Translations under genes and position numbers: made by a program
The notes under the pieces: model-generated
Databases searched by the model: none
Seen by the model: the letters and a program-made list of their open reading frames with translations, nothing else
What the model was told of the DNA's origin: nothing
In this document: piece after piece, positions 1 through 5,940 of the stretch
How positions within the stretch are numbered: position 1 is the stretch's first letter
Layout: each line of letters begins with the position of its first letter
From: Pseudomonadota bacterium
Lineage (GTDB): Bacteria; Pseudomonadota; Gammaproteobacteria; Enterobacterales; Enterobacteriaceae
Reading direction: 5' to 3'
Length of the DNA: 8,793 nucleotides
Assembly: GCA_023454395.1 (NCBI GenBank)
Contig: JAEYFY010000250.1
Location: forward strand, 1 to 8,793

Positions 1-56
1 GCTAATAATATCTTTATAAATGGATTATTAGCAGTGGAACGAATGTTGTCCATCAT
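1..56 (-). CDS. ppiD: PpiD, periplasmic folding chaperone, N-terminal fragment (runs off the left edge)
   Basis: Only the first 18 codons lie in the window. They read MMDNIRSTANNPFIKILL, and the reading continues past base 1. The double-Met start, the MDxxR block and the following hydrophobic run match the start of E. coli PpiD as I remember it (MMDSLRTAANSLVLKIIFG). In the family, PpiD is anchored in the inner membrane by one N-terminal helix. The rest faces the periplasm, where SurA-like and parvulin-type domains help newly exported proteins fold near the Sec translocon. The hydrophobic run here is the beginning of that anchor. A GGAG sequence at 69-72 is the best ribosome site, but its spacing to the first ATG is long (12 nt). 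The gene follows hupB, as in E. coli, though the gap is larger. The identification rests on 18 residues plus synteny. Confidence 0.88.
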   Translation of the reverse strand, partial: MMDNIRSTANNPFIKILL

Positions 57-134
57 AACGAGACGAGGCTCCGTTTGGTGAAATAAAAATTATTTTTATG
101 GGTGTTACACGACTATTTTGAGCACAGTGAAAAG

Positions 135-163
135 ATAATATGCCCATGCTGGCTTAATATCAA
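135..163 (-). promoter_or_regulatory. Predicted sigma-70 promoter of ppiD
   Basis: On the minus strand, TTGATA (158-163) is followed after exactly 17 nt by TATTAT (135-140). Each box has one mismatch to consensus and the spacing is optimal. Transcription would start near 128 and give a leader of about 70 nt. In E. coli, ppiD is known to respond to Cpx and sigma-32. I do not see a clear sigma-32 or CpxR box here. A GC-rich repeat (166-182) lies directly against the -35 box and may regulate it. Confidence 0.65.
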
Positions 164-165
164 AA

Positions 166-182
166 TGTCGCGACACGCGACA
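166..182. repeat. GC-rich inverted/tandem repeat abutting the ppiD -35 box (operator candidate)
   Basis: The 17-bp sequence TGTCGCGACACGCGACA is an inverted repeat with 7-bp arms (166-172 and 176-182) around a 3-nt centre. Its left 10 bp are also a perfect palindrome. On the minus strand the unit TGTCGCG occurs twice in tandem. It is a GC-rich island in AT-rich DNA, two bases from the ppiD -35 element. I do not recognise the regulator. The symmetry is seen directly; operator function is inferred. Confidence 0.5.
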
Positions 183-428
183 ATCATTAAAAACAGCCAG
201 TCCCGTATTAATGCGCAGTCTTAACACGCACTTTCTATAACTAAGAAAAAACTAAACAGCATTATTTGATTCATTGATTACGATAACCATTTAACTCACC
301 ACTGAATCATTCATTGTTGTCTATTTCAGTTATAGAACAACGCGTCATTCTATCAAATGACTACTTCAGTTTCACGTCTTATCGCCAGAGAATACAAGGT
401 TTAATCGTGATTTATAACCTAAAAAAGA
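183..428. other. Gene-less stretch between the ppiD promoter and the hupB terminator
   Basis: No reading frame of convincing length or codon use is present on either strand. The longest ATG-started frames I find are 12 to 15 codons and lack ribosome sites, and no tRNA-like fold is evident. On the minus strand TTGATA (351-356), a 16-nt spacer and TATAAC (329-334) make a good promoter match pointing toward ppiD. A hairpin with a 9-bp stem and one bulged base (316-324 with 332-341) overlaps that -10 box. The stretch could hold a distal ppiD promoter or a small RNA. Nothing more can be supported. Confidence 0.45.
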
Positions 429-429
429 A

Positions 430-460
430 AAGCGCATCTCAAAAAGATGCGCTTCATTTT
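430..460 (-). terminator. Rho-independent terminator of hupB (probably bidirectional)
   Basis: A perfect 10-bp stem, AAGCGCATCT (430-439) with AGATGCGCTT (445-454), encloses a 5-nt loop. On the minus strand it is followed by a T-rich tail (cttttcttttttagg), so it ends hupB transcription about 80 nt after the stop codon. On the plus strand it is followed by C-A-T7, so it would also stop any rightward transcript. Confidence 0.88.
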
Positions 461-532
461 TTTAATTGAGTCGTTTTCTGTTTACCCATAACGTTAAGCT
501 AATAACAAATTGGCAGAAAATAAGTTCAACTA

Positions 533-808
533 TTATTGATTAACTGCGTCTTTTAAGCCTTTACCAGCACGGAATGCAGGAACTTTTGCAGCTTCAATTT
601 GAATTTCTTTACCTGTTTGTGGGTTACGGCCTGTACGAGCTGCACGATCACGTACAGTGAAAGTACCGAAACCTACTAATGCTACATCATCACCTTTTTG
701 TAAAGATTCAGTGATAGAAGCAACCAGAGCATCTACAACACGACCTGCTGCCGCTTTTGAGATATCTGCATTTGCAGCAATTTTATCGACCAGTTGAGTT
801 TTATTCAC
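533..808 (-). CDS. hupB: DNA-binding protein HU, beta subunit
   Basis: This 91-residue histone-like protein is near-identical to E. coli HU-beta (90 residues). HU dimers, made with itself or with HU-alpha, bind and bend DNA without sequence specificity and shape the nucleoid. An N-terminal helical dimerisation part (about 1-45) leads into the GFGTF turn (46-50). The DNA-embracing beta arm (about 53-76) carries the RNPQTGKE tip with the intercalating proline at residue 63. A C-terminal helix closes the fold. The start is GTG (806-808), with GGGG at 817-820 eight bases upstream. An ATG at 814-816 lies closer to the GGGG but opens a 3-codon frame whose TGA overlaps the GTG, so it cannot start HU. 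The gene has its own promoter and terminator between lon and ppiD. Confidence 0.97.
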   Translation of the reverse strand: MNKTQLVDKIAANADISKAAAGRVVDALVASITESLQKGDDVALVGFGTFTVRDRAARTGRNPQTGKEIQIEAAKVPAFRAGKGLKDAVNQ

Positions 809-841
809 GCTTTCATCCCCATAATTTTATGCGTTATTTTT

Positions 842-863
842 CACCATTAATGGCAAATTTTGC
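842..863. repeat. Two adjacent small palindromes in the hupB leader
   Basis: CCATTAATGG (844-853) is a perfect 10-bp palindrome. It shares its last G with GCAAATTTTGC (853-863), a near-perfect palindrome of 11 bp. Both lie just downstream of the predicted hupB start site and upstream of the GTG. They could be a protein site or a small RNA fold, but short AT-rich palindromes also arise by chance. Confidence 0.3.
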
Positions 864-870
864 AAACGTC

Positions 871-899
871 GTTATATCAAGCCTTTTTAGATATAGCAA
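871..899 (-). promoter_or_regulatory. Predicted sigma-70 promoter of hupB
   Basis: On the minus strand TTGCTA (894-899) stands 17 nt before TATAAC (871-876), a five-of-six -10 match. The start would fall near 864 and give a leader of about 56 nt. The promoter lies downstream of the lon terminator, so hupB should be transcribed independently. E. coli hupB is known to use several promoters, and others may exist here. Confidence 0.5.
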
Positions 900-950
900 G
901 ACCGATAAAACAGCATTTTTAATTAAAATCGCCATTAAATTAGCGACACA

Positions 951-994
951 AAAAAAGGCTGGCAAGCTTTTATTACTTATCCAGCCTTTTTTTT
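951..994 (-). terminator. Rho-independent terminator of lon (bidirectional in form)
   Basis: AAAAAAGGCTGG (951-962) pairs with CCAGCCTTTTTT (981-992) across an 18-nt loop. Read on the minus strand, the GGCTGG/CCAGCC core is followed by a run of seven T and lies about 30-70 nt past the lon stop codon. The plus strand also ends in eight T (987-994). The loop is longer than usual. Confidence 0.85.
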
Positions 995-1022
995 AGCTAT
1001 TATTTATGACTAATATCACTCT

Positions 1023-3383
1023 TTAGTGTGATTTATCAGTCACAACTTCCATGCCAAACGGTGAGTTTTGCAGGGCTAACGATAAAACTTCCTCAATTGT
1101 TTTCACCGGGTGAATATCCAGATCAGCAACAATATTTTCAGGAATTTCTTCTAAATCACGTTTATTTTCATCTGGGATAAGAACTGTCTTAATTCCACCA
1201 CGATGTGCAGCAAGTAACTTTTCTTTCAGTCCGCCAATTGGCAATACTTGTCCGCGTAACGTAATTTCGCCCGTCATTGCAACATCAGAACGCACAGGAT
1301 TACCTGTTAGGCTTGATACCAATGCAGTACACATCGCGATACCTGCACTTGGACCATCTTTTGGTGTTGCGCCTTCAGGAACGTGTACGTGCATATCACG
1401 TTTCTCATAGAAATCGCCATTAATACCAAGTTTATCAGCACGAGCACGAACGACAGTCATTGCCGCTTGAATAGACTCTTGCATCACTTCACCTAAAGAG
1501 CCGGTGAATGTTAGCTTGCCTTTACCCGGTACACTTGCCGTTTCAATAGTCAGTAGATCACCACCAACTTCTGTCCATGCAAGCCCTGTTACCATTCCTA
1601 CTCGGTTTTCTGTATCAGCACGACCGTAGTCAACTTTACGAACACCTAAGTAGTCTTTGAGATTATCTTCGTTAATCTCAATATGTTTGATTGTGCTATC
1701 CATTAGCAATTGTTTTACTGCTTTACGGCATAATTTAGAAATTTCACGTTCTAAACTACGTACACCCGCTTCACGCGTGTAATAACGAATAATACCCATA
1801 ATTGCGCTGTCATGAATTGTCAGCTCACTTGGTTTTAACGCATTACGTTCAATCTGTTTTGGTAACAAATGTTGCTTAGCAATATTCAGTTTTTCGTCTT
1901 CGGTATAACCTGATAAACGAATCACTTCCATACGATCTAACAACGGTGCCGGTATATTCATGGAGTTAGATGTCGCCACAAACATAACATCAGACAGATC
2001 GTAATCAACTTCCAGATAATGGTCGTTAAATGCGATATTTTGTTCTGGATCTAACACCTCTAACAGTGCAGAAGCCGGATCGCCTCGCATGTCTGATGAC
2101 ATTTTATCAATTTCATCTAACAGGAAAAGTGGGTTTTTAACGCCAACTTTTGCCATTTTCTGAATTAATTTACCTGGCATAGAACCGATGTAAGTACGAC
2201 GGTGACCGCGAATTTCAGCTTCATCACGTACACCACCTAACGCCATACGAACATATTTACGGCCTGTTGCTTTAGCAATAGATTGACCCAGTGAGGTTTT
2301 ACCGACACCTGGAGGTCCTACCAAGCACAGGATTGGCCCTTTAATTTTGCTAACTCGAGACTGTACCGCGAGATATTCAAGGATACGCTCTTTAACACGC
2401 TCTAAACCGTAATGGTCAGTATCAAGAACTTCTTGCGCTTTCACTAAGTCTTTTTTAACTTTGCTACGGCTATTCCAAGGAACTTGAACCATCCAATCAA
2501 TATAGCTACGTACAACCGTGGCTTCTGCAGACATTGGCGACATCATTTTTAATTTCTGAAGTTCCGCTTCTGTCTTTTCTTTTGCCTCTTTTGGCATTTT
2601 AGCAGCGTCGATTTTACGTTTCAGCGATTCCATTTCATCAGGTGCATCATCCATCTCACCTAATTCTTTTTGAATAGCTTTCATTTGCTCATTGAGATAA
2701 TACTCACGCTGACTCTTTTCCATCTGCTTTTTAACGCGGTTACGAATACGTTTTTCAACTTGTAGCAGATCGATTTCTGATTCCATCATCGCCATTAAAT
2801 ATTCAAGGCGTTCTGTGACATCAGACATTTCAAGTACAGCTTGCTTATCTTTTAATTTCAGCGGCATATGAGAAGCAATGGTATCTGCTAATTTCGCTGA
2901 TTCTTCGATAGCATGTAATGAGGTTAATACCTCTGGCGGAATTTTTTTATTCAGTTTGATATAACCTTCAAACTGATTAATCGTTGTACGATTTAAGACT
3001 TCCTGTTCGCGCTCATCAACAGCAGGCGTTTCAAGGTATTCTGCTTTCGCCTGAAAGTATTCACCATTGTCAGATAACGTCGTAATTTTGGCACGACGAA
3101 TACCTTCAACAAGGACTTTCACTGTTCCATCAGGCAGTTTTAGCATCTGTAAAACAGACGCAACTGTACCAACAGAAAAAAGATCATTAACACCTGGTTC
3201 GTCAGTAGATGCATCTTTCTGCGCAACCAGCATAATTTGTTTGTTGTCGTTCATCGCAGCTTCTAAGCAATGAATAGATTTTTCACGACCAACGAACAAC
3301 GGGATCACCATATGCGGATATACAACGACATCACGTAATGGCAATACAGGTATTTCAATACGTTCTGGACGCTCAGGATTCAT
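1023..3383 (-). CDS. lon: ATP-dependent serine protease Lon (La)
   Basis: This 786-residue protein is collinear with E. coli Lon (784 residues), so E. coli numbering applies. Lon is a hexameric cytosolic AAA+ protease that unfolds and degrades misfolded proteins and short-lived regulators. The N-terminal substrate domain and its coiled-coil linker span about 1-310, including the basic stretch [23 protein letters not shown]. The ATPase domain has Walker A GPPGVGKT at 356-363 and Walker [10 protein letters not shown] around 418-426. The protease domain (about 590-780) has the catalytic serine in KDGPSAG (Ser679) and the catalytic lysine in [10 protein letters not shown] (Lys722), so the Ser-Lys dyad is intact. 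The ATG at 3381-3383 follows a purine-rich AGAGAG leader like the E. coli one. The gene is monocistronic, with a sigma-32-type promoter upstream and a terminator downstream. No damage is seen. Confidence 0.98.
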   Translation of the reverse strand: MNPERPERIEIPVLPLRDVVVYPHMVIPLFVGREKSIHCLEAAMNDNKQIMLVAQKDASTDEPGVNDLFSVGTVASVLQMLKLPDGTVKVLVEGIRRAKITTLSDNGEYFQAKAEYLETPAVDEREQEVLNRTTINQFEGYIKLNKKIPPEVLTSLHAIEESAKLADTIASHMPLKLKDKQAVLEMSDVTERLEYLMAMMESEIDLLQVEKRIRNRVKKQMEKSQREYYLNEQMKAIQKELGEMDDAPDEMESLKRKIDAAKMPKEAKEKTEAELQKLKMMSPMSAEATVVRSYIDWMVQVPWNSRSKVKKDLVKAQEVLDTDHYGLERVKERILEYLAVQSRVSKIKGPILCLVGPPGVGKTSLGQSIAKATGRKYVRMALGGVRDEAEIRGHRRTYIGSMPGKLIQKMAKVGVKNPLFLLDEIDKMSSDMRGDPASALLEVLDPEQNIAFNDHYLEVDYDLSDVMFVATSNSMNIPAPLLDRMEVIRLSGYTEDEKLNIAKQHLLPKQIERNALKPSELTIHDSAIMGIIRYYTREAGVRSLEREISKLCRKAVKQLLMDSTIKHIEINEDNLKDYLGVRKVDYGRADTENRVGMVTGLAWTEVGGDLLTIETASVPGKGKLTFTGSLGEVMQESIQAAMTVVRARADKLGINGDFYEKRDMHVHVPEGATPKDGPSAGIAMCTALVSSLTGNPVRSDVAMTGEITLRGQVLPIGGLKEKLLAAHRGGIKTVLIPDENKRDLEEIPENIVADLDIHPVKTIEEVLSLALQNSPFGMEVVTDKSH

Positions 3384-3422
3384 AGAGCTCTCTCTTCGTT
3401 TTTAGCTTAACGCTTTTACAGG

Positions 3423-3454
3423 TAATTTTATTCGCATGTCACCAAATAAAATTA
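3423..3454 (-). promoter_or_regulatory. A/T-only hairpin in the lon 5' leader
   Basis: TAATTTTATT (3423-3432) and AATAAAATTA (3445-3454) form a perfect 10-bp inverted repeat around a 12-nt loop that holds the only G/C bases. It lies between the predicted sigma-32 start (about 3468) and the lon ATG, so it would be transcribed. The stem contains only A-U pairs and should melt easily with temperature. It lies about 40 nt from the start codon and does not cover the ribosome site directly. A regulatory role is inference. Confidence 0.4.
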
Positions 3455-3471
3455 ATTCCACGGATTGTCAA
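3443..3471 (-). promoter_or_regulatory. Possible second, sigma-70 promoter of lon
   Basis: A perfect TTGACA -35 box on the minus strand (3466-3471) is followed after 17 nt by TATTTG (3443-3448), which matches only three of six -10 positions. It could give housekeeping transcription of lon besides the sigma-32 start. The weak -10 box keeps this uncertain. Confidence 0.25.
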
Positions 3472-3474
3472 AAT

Positions 3475-3504
3475 ATATAAGGGCACTTTTCTGACATTCA
3501 ATAG
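3475..3504 (-). promoter_or_regulatory. Predicted heat-shock (sigma-32) promoter of lon
   Basis: On the minus strand the -35 region CTATTGAAT (3496-3504) is followed by CCCTTATAT (3475-3483). This resembles the sigma-32 form CTTGAAA / CCCCATnT, with 13 nt between TTGAAT and the 8-base CCTTATAT. From memory, the E. coli lon promoter has TTGAATG and CCCCATATA at the same spacing. It lies downstream of the clpX terminator, so lon is separately heat-inducible. Transcription would begin near 3468. Confidence 0.72.
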
Positions 3505-3520
3505 CCTTACCCATTAAAAA

Positions 3521-3549
3521 AACAAAATGAGGGAAAATTCCCTCATTTT
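3521..3549 (-). terminator. Rho-independent terminator of clpX
   Basis: AAAATGAGGGA (3524-3534) pairs with TCCCTCATTTT (3539-3549) around a 4-nt loop. On the minus strand it is followed by GTTTTTTT, about 95 nt past the clpX stop codon. It separates the clpPX unit from lon. The flanking A/T pairs also allow termination rightward. Confidence 0.85.
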
Positions 3550-3642
3550 TATTGCGTTGGCGCGCCTTATCTTAAATTTTCCTCTTATTTTGAGAGAAAA
3601 CCAGATAATGTCAGACAAGAGACATTGCCAAATTACGATGCA

Positions 3643-4914
3643 TTATTCACCAGACGCTTGGTTCTCTAGCTGACTATAAATAATCAGTGGCTCAGATTTT
3701 CCATTAATAACGCCTTCATCAATGACCACTTTTTCTGCATTTTCAAATGAAGGAAGGTCATACATCGTATCAAGTAATGCGGCTTCAACTATCGAACGTA
3801 AACCACGCGCACCCGTTTTACGTACCATGGCTTTTTTCGCAATCGCAGTCAGCGCTTCCTTACGGAATTCTAAATCCACACCTTCTAATTTAAATAATGC
3901 CTGATATTGCTTAGTCAGTGCATTCTTAGGTTCTTGTAAGATTTGGATTAACGCTTCTTCGTTTAATTCGCCGAGTGTTGCAACAACAGGTAAACGACCA
4001 ATAAATTCAGGGATAAGACCAAATTTAATCAGATCCTCTGGCTCTACTTGAGCTAATAATTCACCTTCGCTAGCTTTCTCTTTTTGGCTTTTAACTTCTG
4101 CACCAAAACCGATACCTGAATGCGTATTTAAACGTTGTGCAACAACTTTATCTAGCCCTGCAAATGCACCACCACAAATAAAGAGAATTTTAGAAGTATC
4201 AACTTGTAAAAACTCTTGTTGTGGATGCTTACGTCCGCCTTGTGGTGGAACAGAAGCCACTGTGCCTTCAACTAATTTCAATAATGCTTGCTGTACACCT
4301 TCACCAGACACATCACGAGTGATTGATGGGTTTTCAGATTTACGGGTGATCTTGTCAATTTCATCAATATAAACAATACCACGTTGTGCCTTTTGCACAT
4401 CGTAATCGCATTTTTGTAGCAGTTTTTGAATGATGTTTTCAACATCTTCGCCCACATAACCCGCTTCTGTCAGCGTTGTGGCATCTGCCATAGTAAAAGG
4501 AACATCAAGGTAGCGTGCTAATGTTTCTGCTAATAACGTTTTACCGCTACCAGTAGGACCAATCAGCAAAATATTACTTTTTCCTAGCTCTACACCATTG
4601 GCTTTATCGCCATTACGCAGACGTTTATAGTGGTTATAAACGGCAACAGCCAAAACTTTTTTAGCCAATTCCTGACCGATAACATAGTCATCAAGGTGCT
4701 TACGGATTTCATGTGGCGTTGGCAATTCACTGCGTTCATGATGAGGTGCCAGTTCTTTTATTTCTTCACGAATGATATCAACACAAAGATCGACACATTC
4801 ATCACAGATATAAACCGACGGACCAGCAATCAATTTTTTTACTTCATGCTGGCTTTTACCGCAGAAAGAGCAATACAGAAGCTTCCCTGAGCTATCTTTG
4901 CGCTTATCTGTCAT
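3643..4914 (-). CDS. clpX: ClpX, ATPase and specificity subunit of the ClpXP protease
   Basis: This 423-residue protein is collinear with E. coli ClpX (424 residues). ClpX forms a hexameric ring that recognises tagged or specific substrates (ssrA tags, sigma-S via RssB, phage proteins in the family), unfolds them and threads them into ClpP. The N-terminal zinc-binding dimerisation domain has Cys15, Cys18, Cys37 and Cys40. The AAA+ module has Walker A GPTGSGKT at 119-126, the pore loop GYVGED near 152-157, Walker B VYIDEIDK with Glu185, the GGRKHP pore loop near 226-231, and a sensor-2 KTGARGLR motif. The ClpP-docking IGF loop is present as SGIGFGA. GAGG sits seven bases before the ATG. The gene lies 146 nt after clpP on the same strand and should be co-transcribed with it. 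Confidence 0.98.
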   Translation of the reverse strand: MTDKRKDSSGKLLYCSFCGKSQHEVKKLIAGPSVYICDECVDLCVDIIREEIKELAPHHERSELPTPHEIRKHLDDYVIGQELAKKVLAVAVYNHYKRLRNGDKANGVELGKSNILLIGPTGSGKTLLAETLARYLDVPFTMADATTLTEAGYVGEDVENIIQKLLQKCDYDVQKAQRGIVYIDEIDKITRKSENPSITRDVSGEGVQQALLKLVEGTVASVPPQGGRKHPQQEFLQVDTSKILFICGGAFAGLDKVVAQRLNTHSGIGFGAEVKSQKEKASEGELLAQVEPEDLIKFGLIPEFIGRLPVVATLGELNEEALIQILQEPKNALTKQYQALFKLEGVDLEFRKEALTAIAKKAMVRKTGARGLRSIVEAALLDTMYDLPSFENAEKVVIDEGVINGKSEPLIIYSQLENQASGE

Positions 4915-4934
4915 CAGTCAACCTCACTTAGTTA

Positions 4935-4961
4935 TTCTTCTTATTCAATTAATAAGAAGAA
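4935..4961 (-). repeat. A/T-rich stem-loop just upstream of the clpX ribosome site
   Basis: TTCTTCTTATT (4935-4945) and AATAAGAAGAA (4951-4961) are perfect 11-bp arms around a 5-nt loop. The structure ends about ten bases before the GAGG that serves clpX. It has no T-tract, so it is not a terminator. It could influence clpX translation or mRNA decay. Confidence 0.4.
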
Positions 4962-4992
4962 GAAAGACTTTTTACATAGAGATATTAATAGC

Positions 4993-5027
4993 CGTTTCCT
5001 TTGTGCGATTCTATAACAAAGGAAACG
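4993..5027 (-). repeat. Perfect 12-bp stem-loop between clpP and clpX
   Basis: CGTTTCCTTTGT (4993-5004) pairs without mismatch with ACAAAGGAAACG (5016-5027) around an 11-nt loop. It begins 34 nt after the clpP stop codon. No U-tract follows on the minus strand, so it is not a standard terminator. An intercistronic hairpin of this kind could protect the clpP 3' end, act as a partial pause site, or be an RNase III-type processing target that sets the clpP:clpX ratio. The structure is seen; the role is inferred. Confidence 0.55.
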
Positions 5028-5060
5028 TGTTAATTCAATTGCTATTACAACGAGTAATAA

Positions 5061-5684
5061 TTAGCTACGTTGAGTATAGACTTTATCCACTAATCCGTAT
5101 TCTAACGCTTCGTTAGCGGATAAGAAACGATCACGCTCAGTGTCTCTTTCTATTTCTTCAATAGATTTACCTGTATGTTGAGCCATTAGCTCATTCATAC
5201 GAGATTTTACTTTCAAAATTTCTTGAGCATGAATTTGAATATCTGTTGCTTGACCTTGGAAACCACCTAATGGTTGGTGGATCATCACACGAGAGTTAGG
5301 TAAGCAAATACGTTTACCTTTCGCACCAGCAGATAATAAGAAAGCACCCATTGAGCACGCTTGTCCCATACAAATGGTACTCACATCTGCTTTGATATAT
5401 TGCATGGTGTCATAAATAGACATACCTGCAGTAATGACACCACCTGGTGAATTGATATAAAGGTTGATGTCTTTCTCTGGGTTTTCTGCTTCTAAAAATA
5501 GCATTTGAGCAACGATAAGATTAGCCATGTGATCTTCAACTTGGCCAGTCAGGAAAATAATACGTTCTTTTAATAAACGTGAGTAAATGTCGTAAGAACG
5601 CTCTCCACGCGAAGTTTGCTCTATAACCATCGGCACCAGAGCCATATTAGGTGCGAATTGTTCCTGTGTGTCGTTAAATGACAT
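5061..5684 (-). CDS. clpP: ClpP, proteolytic subunit of ClpXP/ClpAP
   Basis: This 207-residue serine peptidase has exactly the length of E. coli ClpP. Two heptameric rings form a barrel, and substrates are fed in by ClpX or ClpA. The catalytic triad is intact: Ser111 in GQACSMGA, His136 in MIHQPLGG and Asp185 in YGLVDKV. The propeptide junction PNM-ALVPMV (Met14/Ala15) matches the known autoprocessing site. A cysteine precedes the catalytic serine where E. coli has alanine. I believe other gamma-proteobacteria share this, so it is not a defect. GGAG (5691-5694) sits six bases before the ATG. The gene heads a clpP-clpX unit and has a sigma-32-like promoter upstream, downstream of the tig terminator. 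Confidence 0.98.
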   Translation of the reverse strand: MSFNDTQEQFAPNMALVPMVIEQTSRGERSYDIYSRLLKERIIFLTGQVEDHMANLIVAQMLFLEAENPEKDINLYINSPGGVITAGMSIYDTMQYIKADVSTICMGQACSMGAFLLSAGAKGKRICLPNSRVMIHQPLGGFQGQATDIQIHAQEILKVKSRMNELMAQHTGKSIEEIERDTERDRFLSANEALEYGLVDKVYTQRS

Positions 5685-5734
5685 GTCTGTCTCCTATTGC
5701 ATTCTTATTGGTGCCAATGACAACAATTTTACTT

Positions 5735-5773
5735 GAGATAATTGATCATGACCATTTCTAATGATCTAATCTC
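5735..5773 (-). promoter_or_regulatory. Imperfect hairpin in the clpP 5' leader
   Basis: GAGAT (5735-5739) pairs with ATCTC (5769-5773), and GATCAT (5744-5749) with ATGATC (5761-5766). An internal loop separates the two stems and an 11-nt apical loop closes them. It lies between the predicted clpP start site and the ribosome site. Another small dyad, ATTGG-TG-CCAAT (5707-5718), lies nearer the ribosome site. No T-tract is present, so termination is unlikely. Confidence 0.35.
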
Positions 5774-5787
5774 TCACAAGACATTCA

Positions 5788-5802
5788 AGGCGCCTCGCGA
5801 GG
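5788..5802. repeat. Overlapping GC-rich palindromes downstream of the clpP promoter
   Basis: AGGCGCCT (5788-5795) and CCTCGCGAGG (5793-5802) are perfect palindromes of 8 and 10 bp that share three bases. They form a GC-rich island in AT-rich intergenic DNA, at about +17 to +31 relative to the predicted clpP start. Such short dyads fit a protein site better than an RNA hairpin. No regulator is recognised. Confidence 0.35.
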
Positions 5803-5825
5803 AGTGATAAAGAGAATATAGAATT

Positions 5826-5853
5826 ATCTGGAGATAATCGCTCAAATTTCAAG
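5826..5853 (-). promoter_or_regulatory. Predicted sigma-32 promoter of clpP, overlapping a sigma-70 promoter
   Basis: CTTGAAA (5847-5853), a perfect sigma-32 -35 core on the minus strand, is followed after 13 nt by CTCCAGAT (5826-5833), close to CCCCATnT. The same stretch also reads as a sigma-70 promoter: TTGAAA, 18 nt, GATAAT, five of six matches in each box. E. coli clpP is a known heat-shock gene, which supports the sigma-32 reading. A start near 5819 leaves a leader of about 135 nt. Confidence 0.65.
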
Positions 5854-5881
5854 GCAAAATTTGATAAATATACACAAACTG

Positions 5882-5913
5882 AAAAAAACCCGTGGTAAAA
5901 ACCACGGGTTTTT
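5882..5913 (-). terminator. Rho-independent terminator of tig (bidirectional in form)
   Basis: AAAAACCCGTGGT (5884-5896) pairs perfectly with ACCACGGGTTTTT (5901-5913) around four A residues. The minus-strand product is a GC-rich stem followed by seven T, less than 30 nt past the tig stop codon. It isolates tig from clpP. Confidence 0.93.
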
Positions 5914-5940
5914 GCTTAAAACCGATATCGCGGTTAAGAA

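Noticed and set aside
358..405. 15-codon ATG frame on the plus strand in the hupB-ppiD gap
   Set aside because: It has no ribosome site and no similarity I recognise. The length is expected by chance.
757..996. 79-residue plus-strand frame across the hupB start, its promoter and the lon terminator
   Set aside because: It overlaps the hupB N-terminus on the opposite strand and reads through regulatory DNA and a terminator stem. There is no plausible product.
4630..5116. Plus-strand frames of 86 and 72 residues across clpX, the gap and clpP
   Set aside because: They are antisense shadows of strongly conserved genes and the hairpin-rich gap, with no coding character of their own.
5336..5350. 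Cysteine before the catalytic serine of ClpP as a possible loss-of-function change
   Set aside because: The triad is intact, and I believe the QACSMG form occurs in other gamma-proteobacterial ClpP proteins, so it is a natural variant.
5769..5791. Second sigma-32 promoter of clpP from the GCCTTGAAT copy
   Set aside because: The -35 resembles consensus, but at 13-14 nt there is no CCCCAT-like -10. It is noted as a repeat only.
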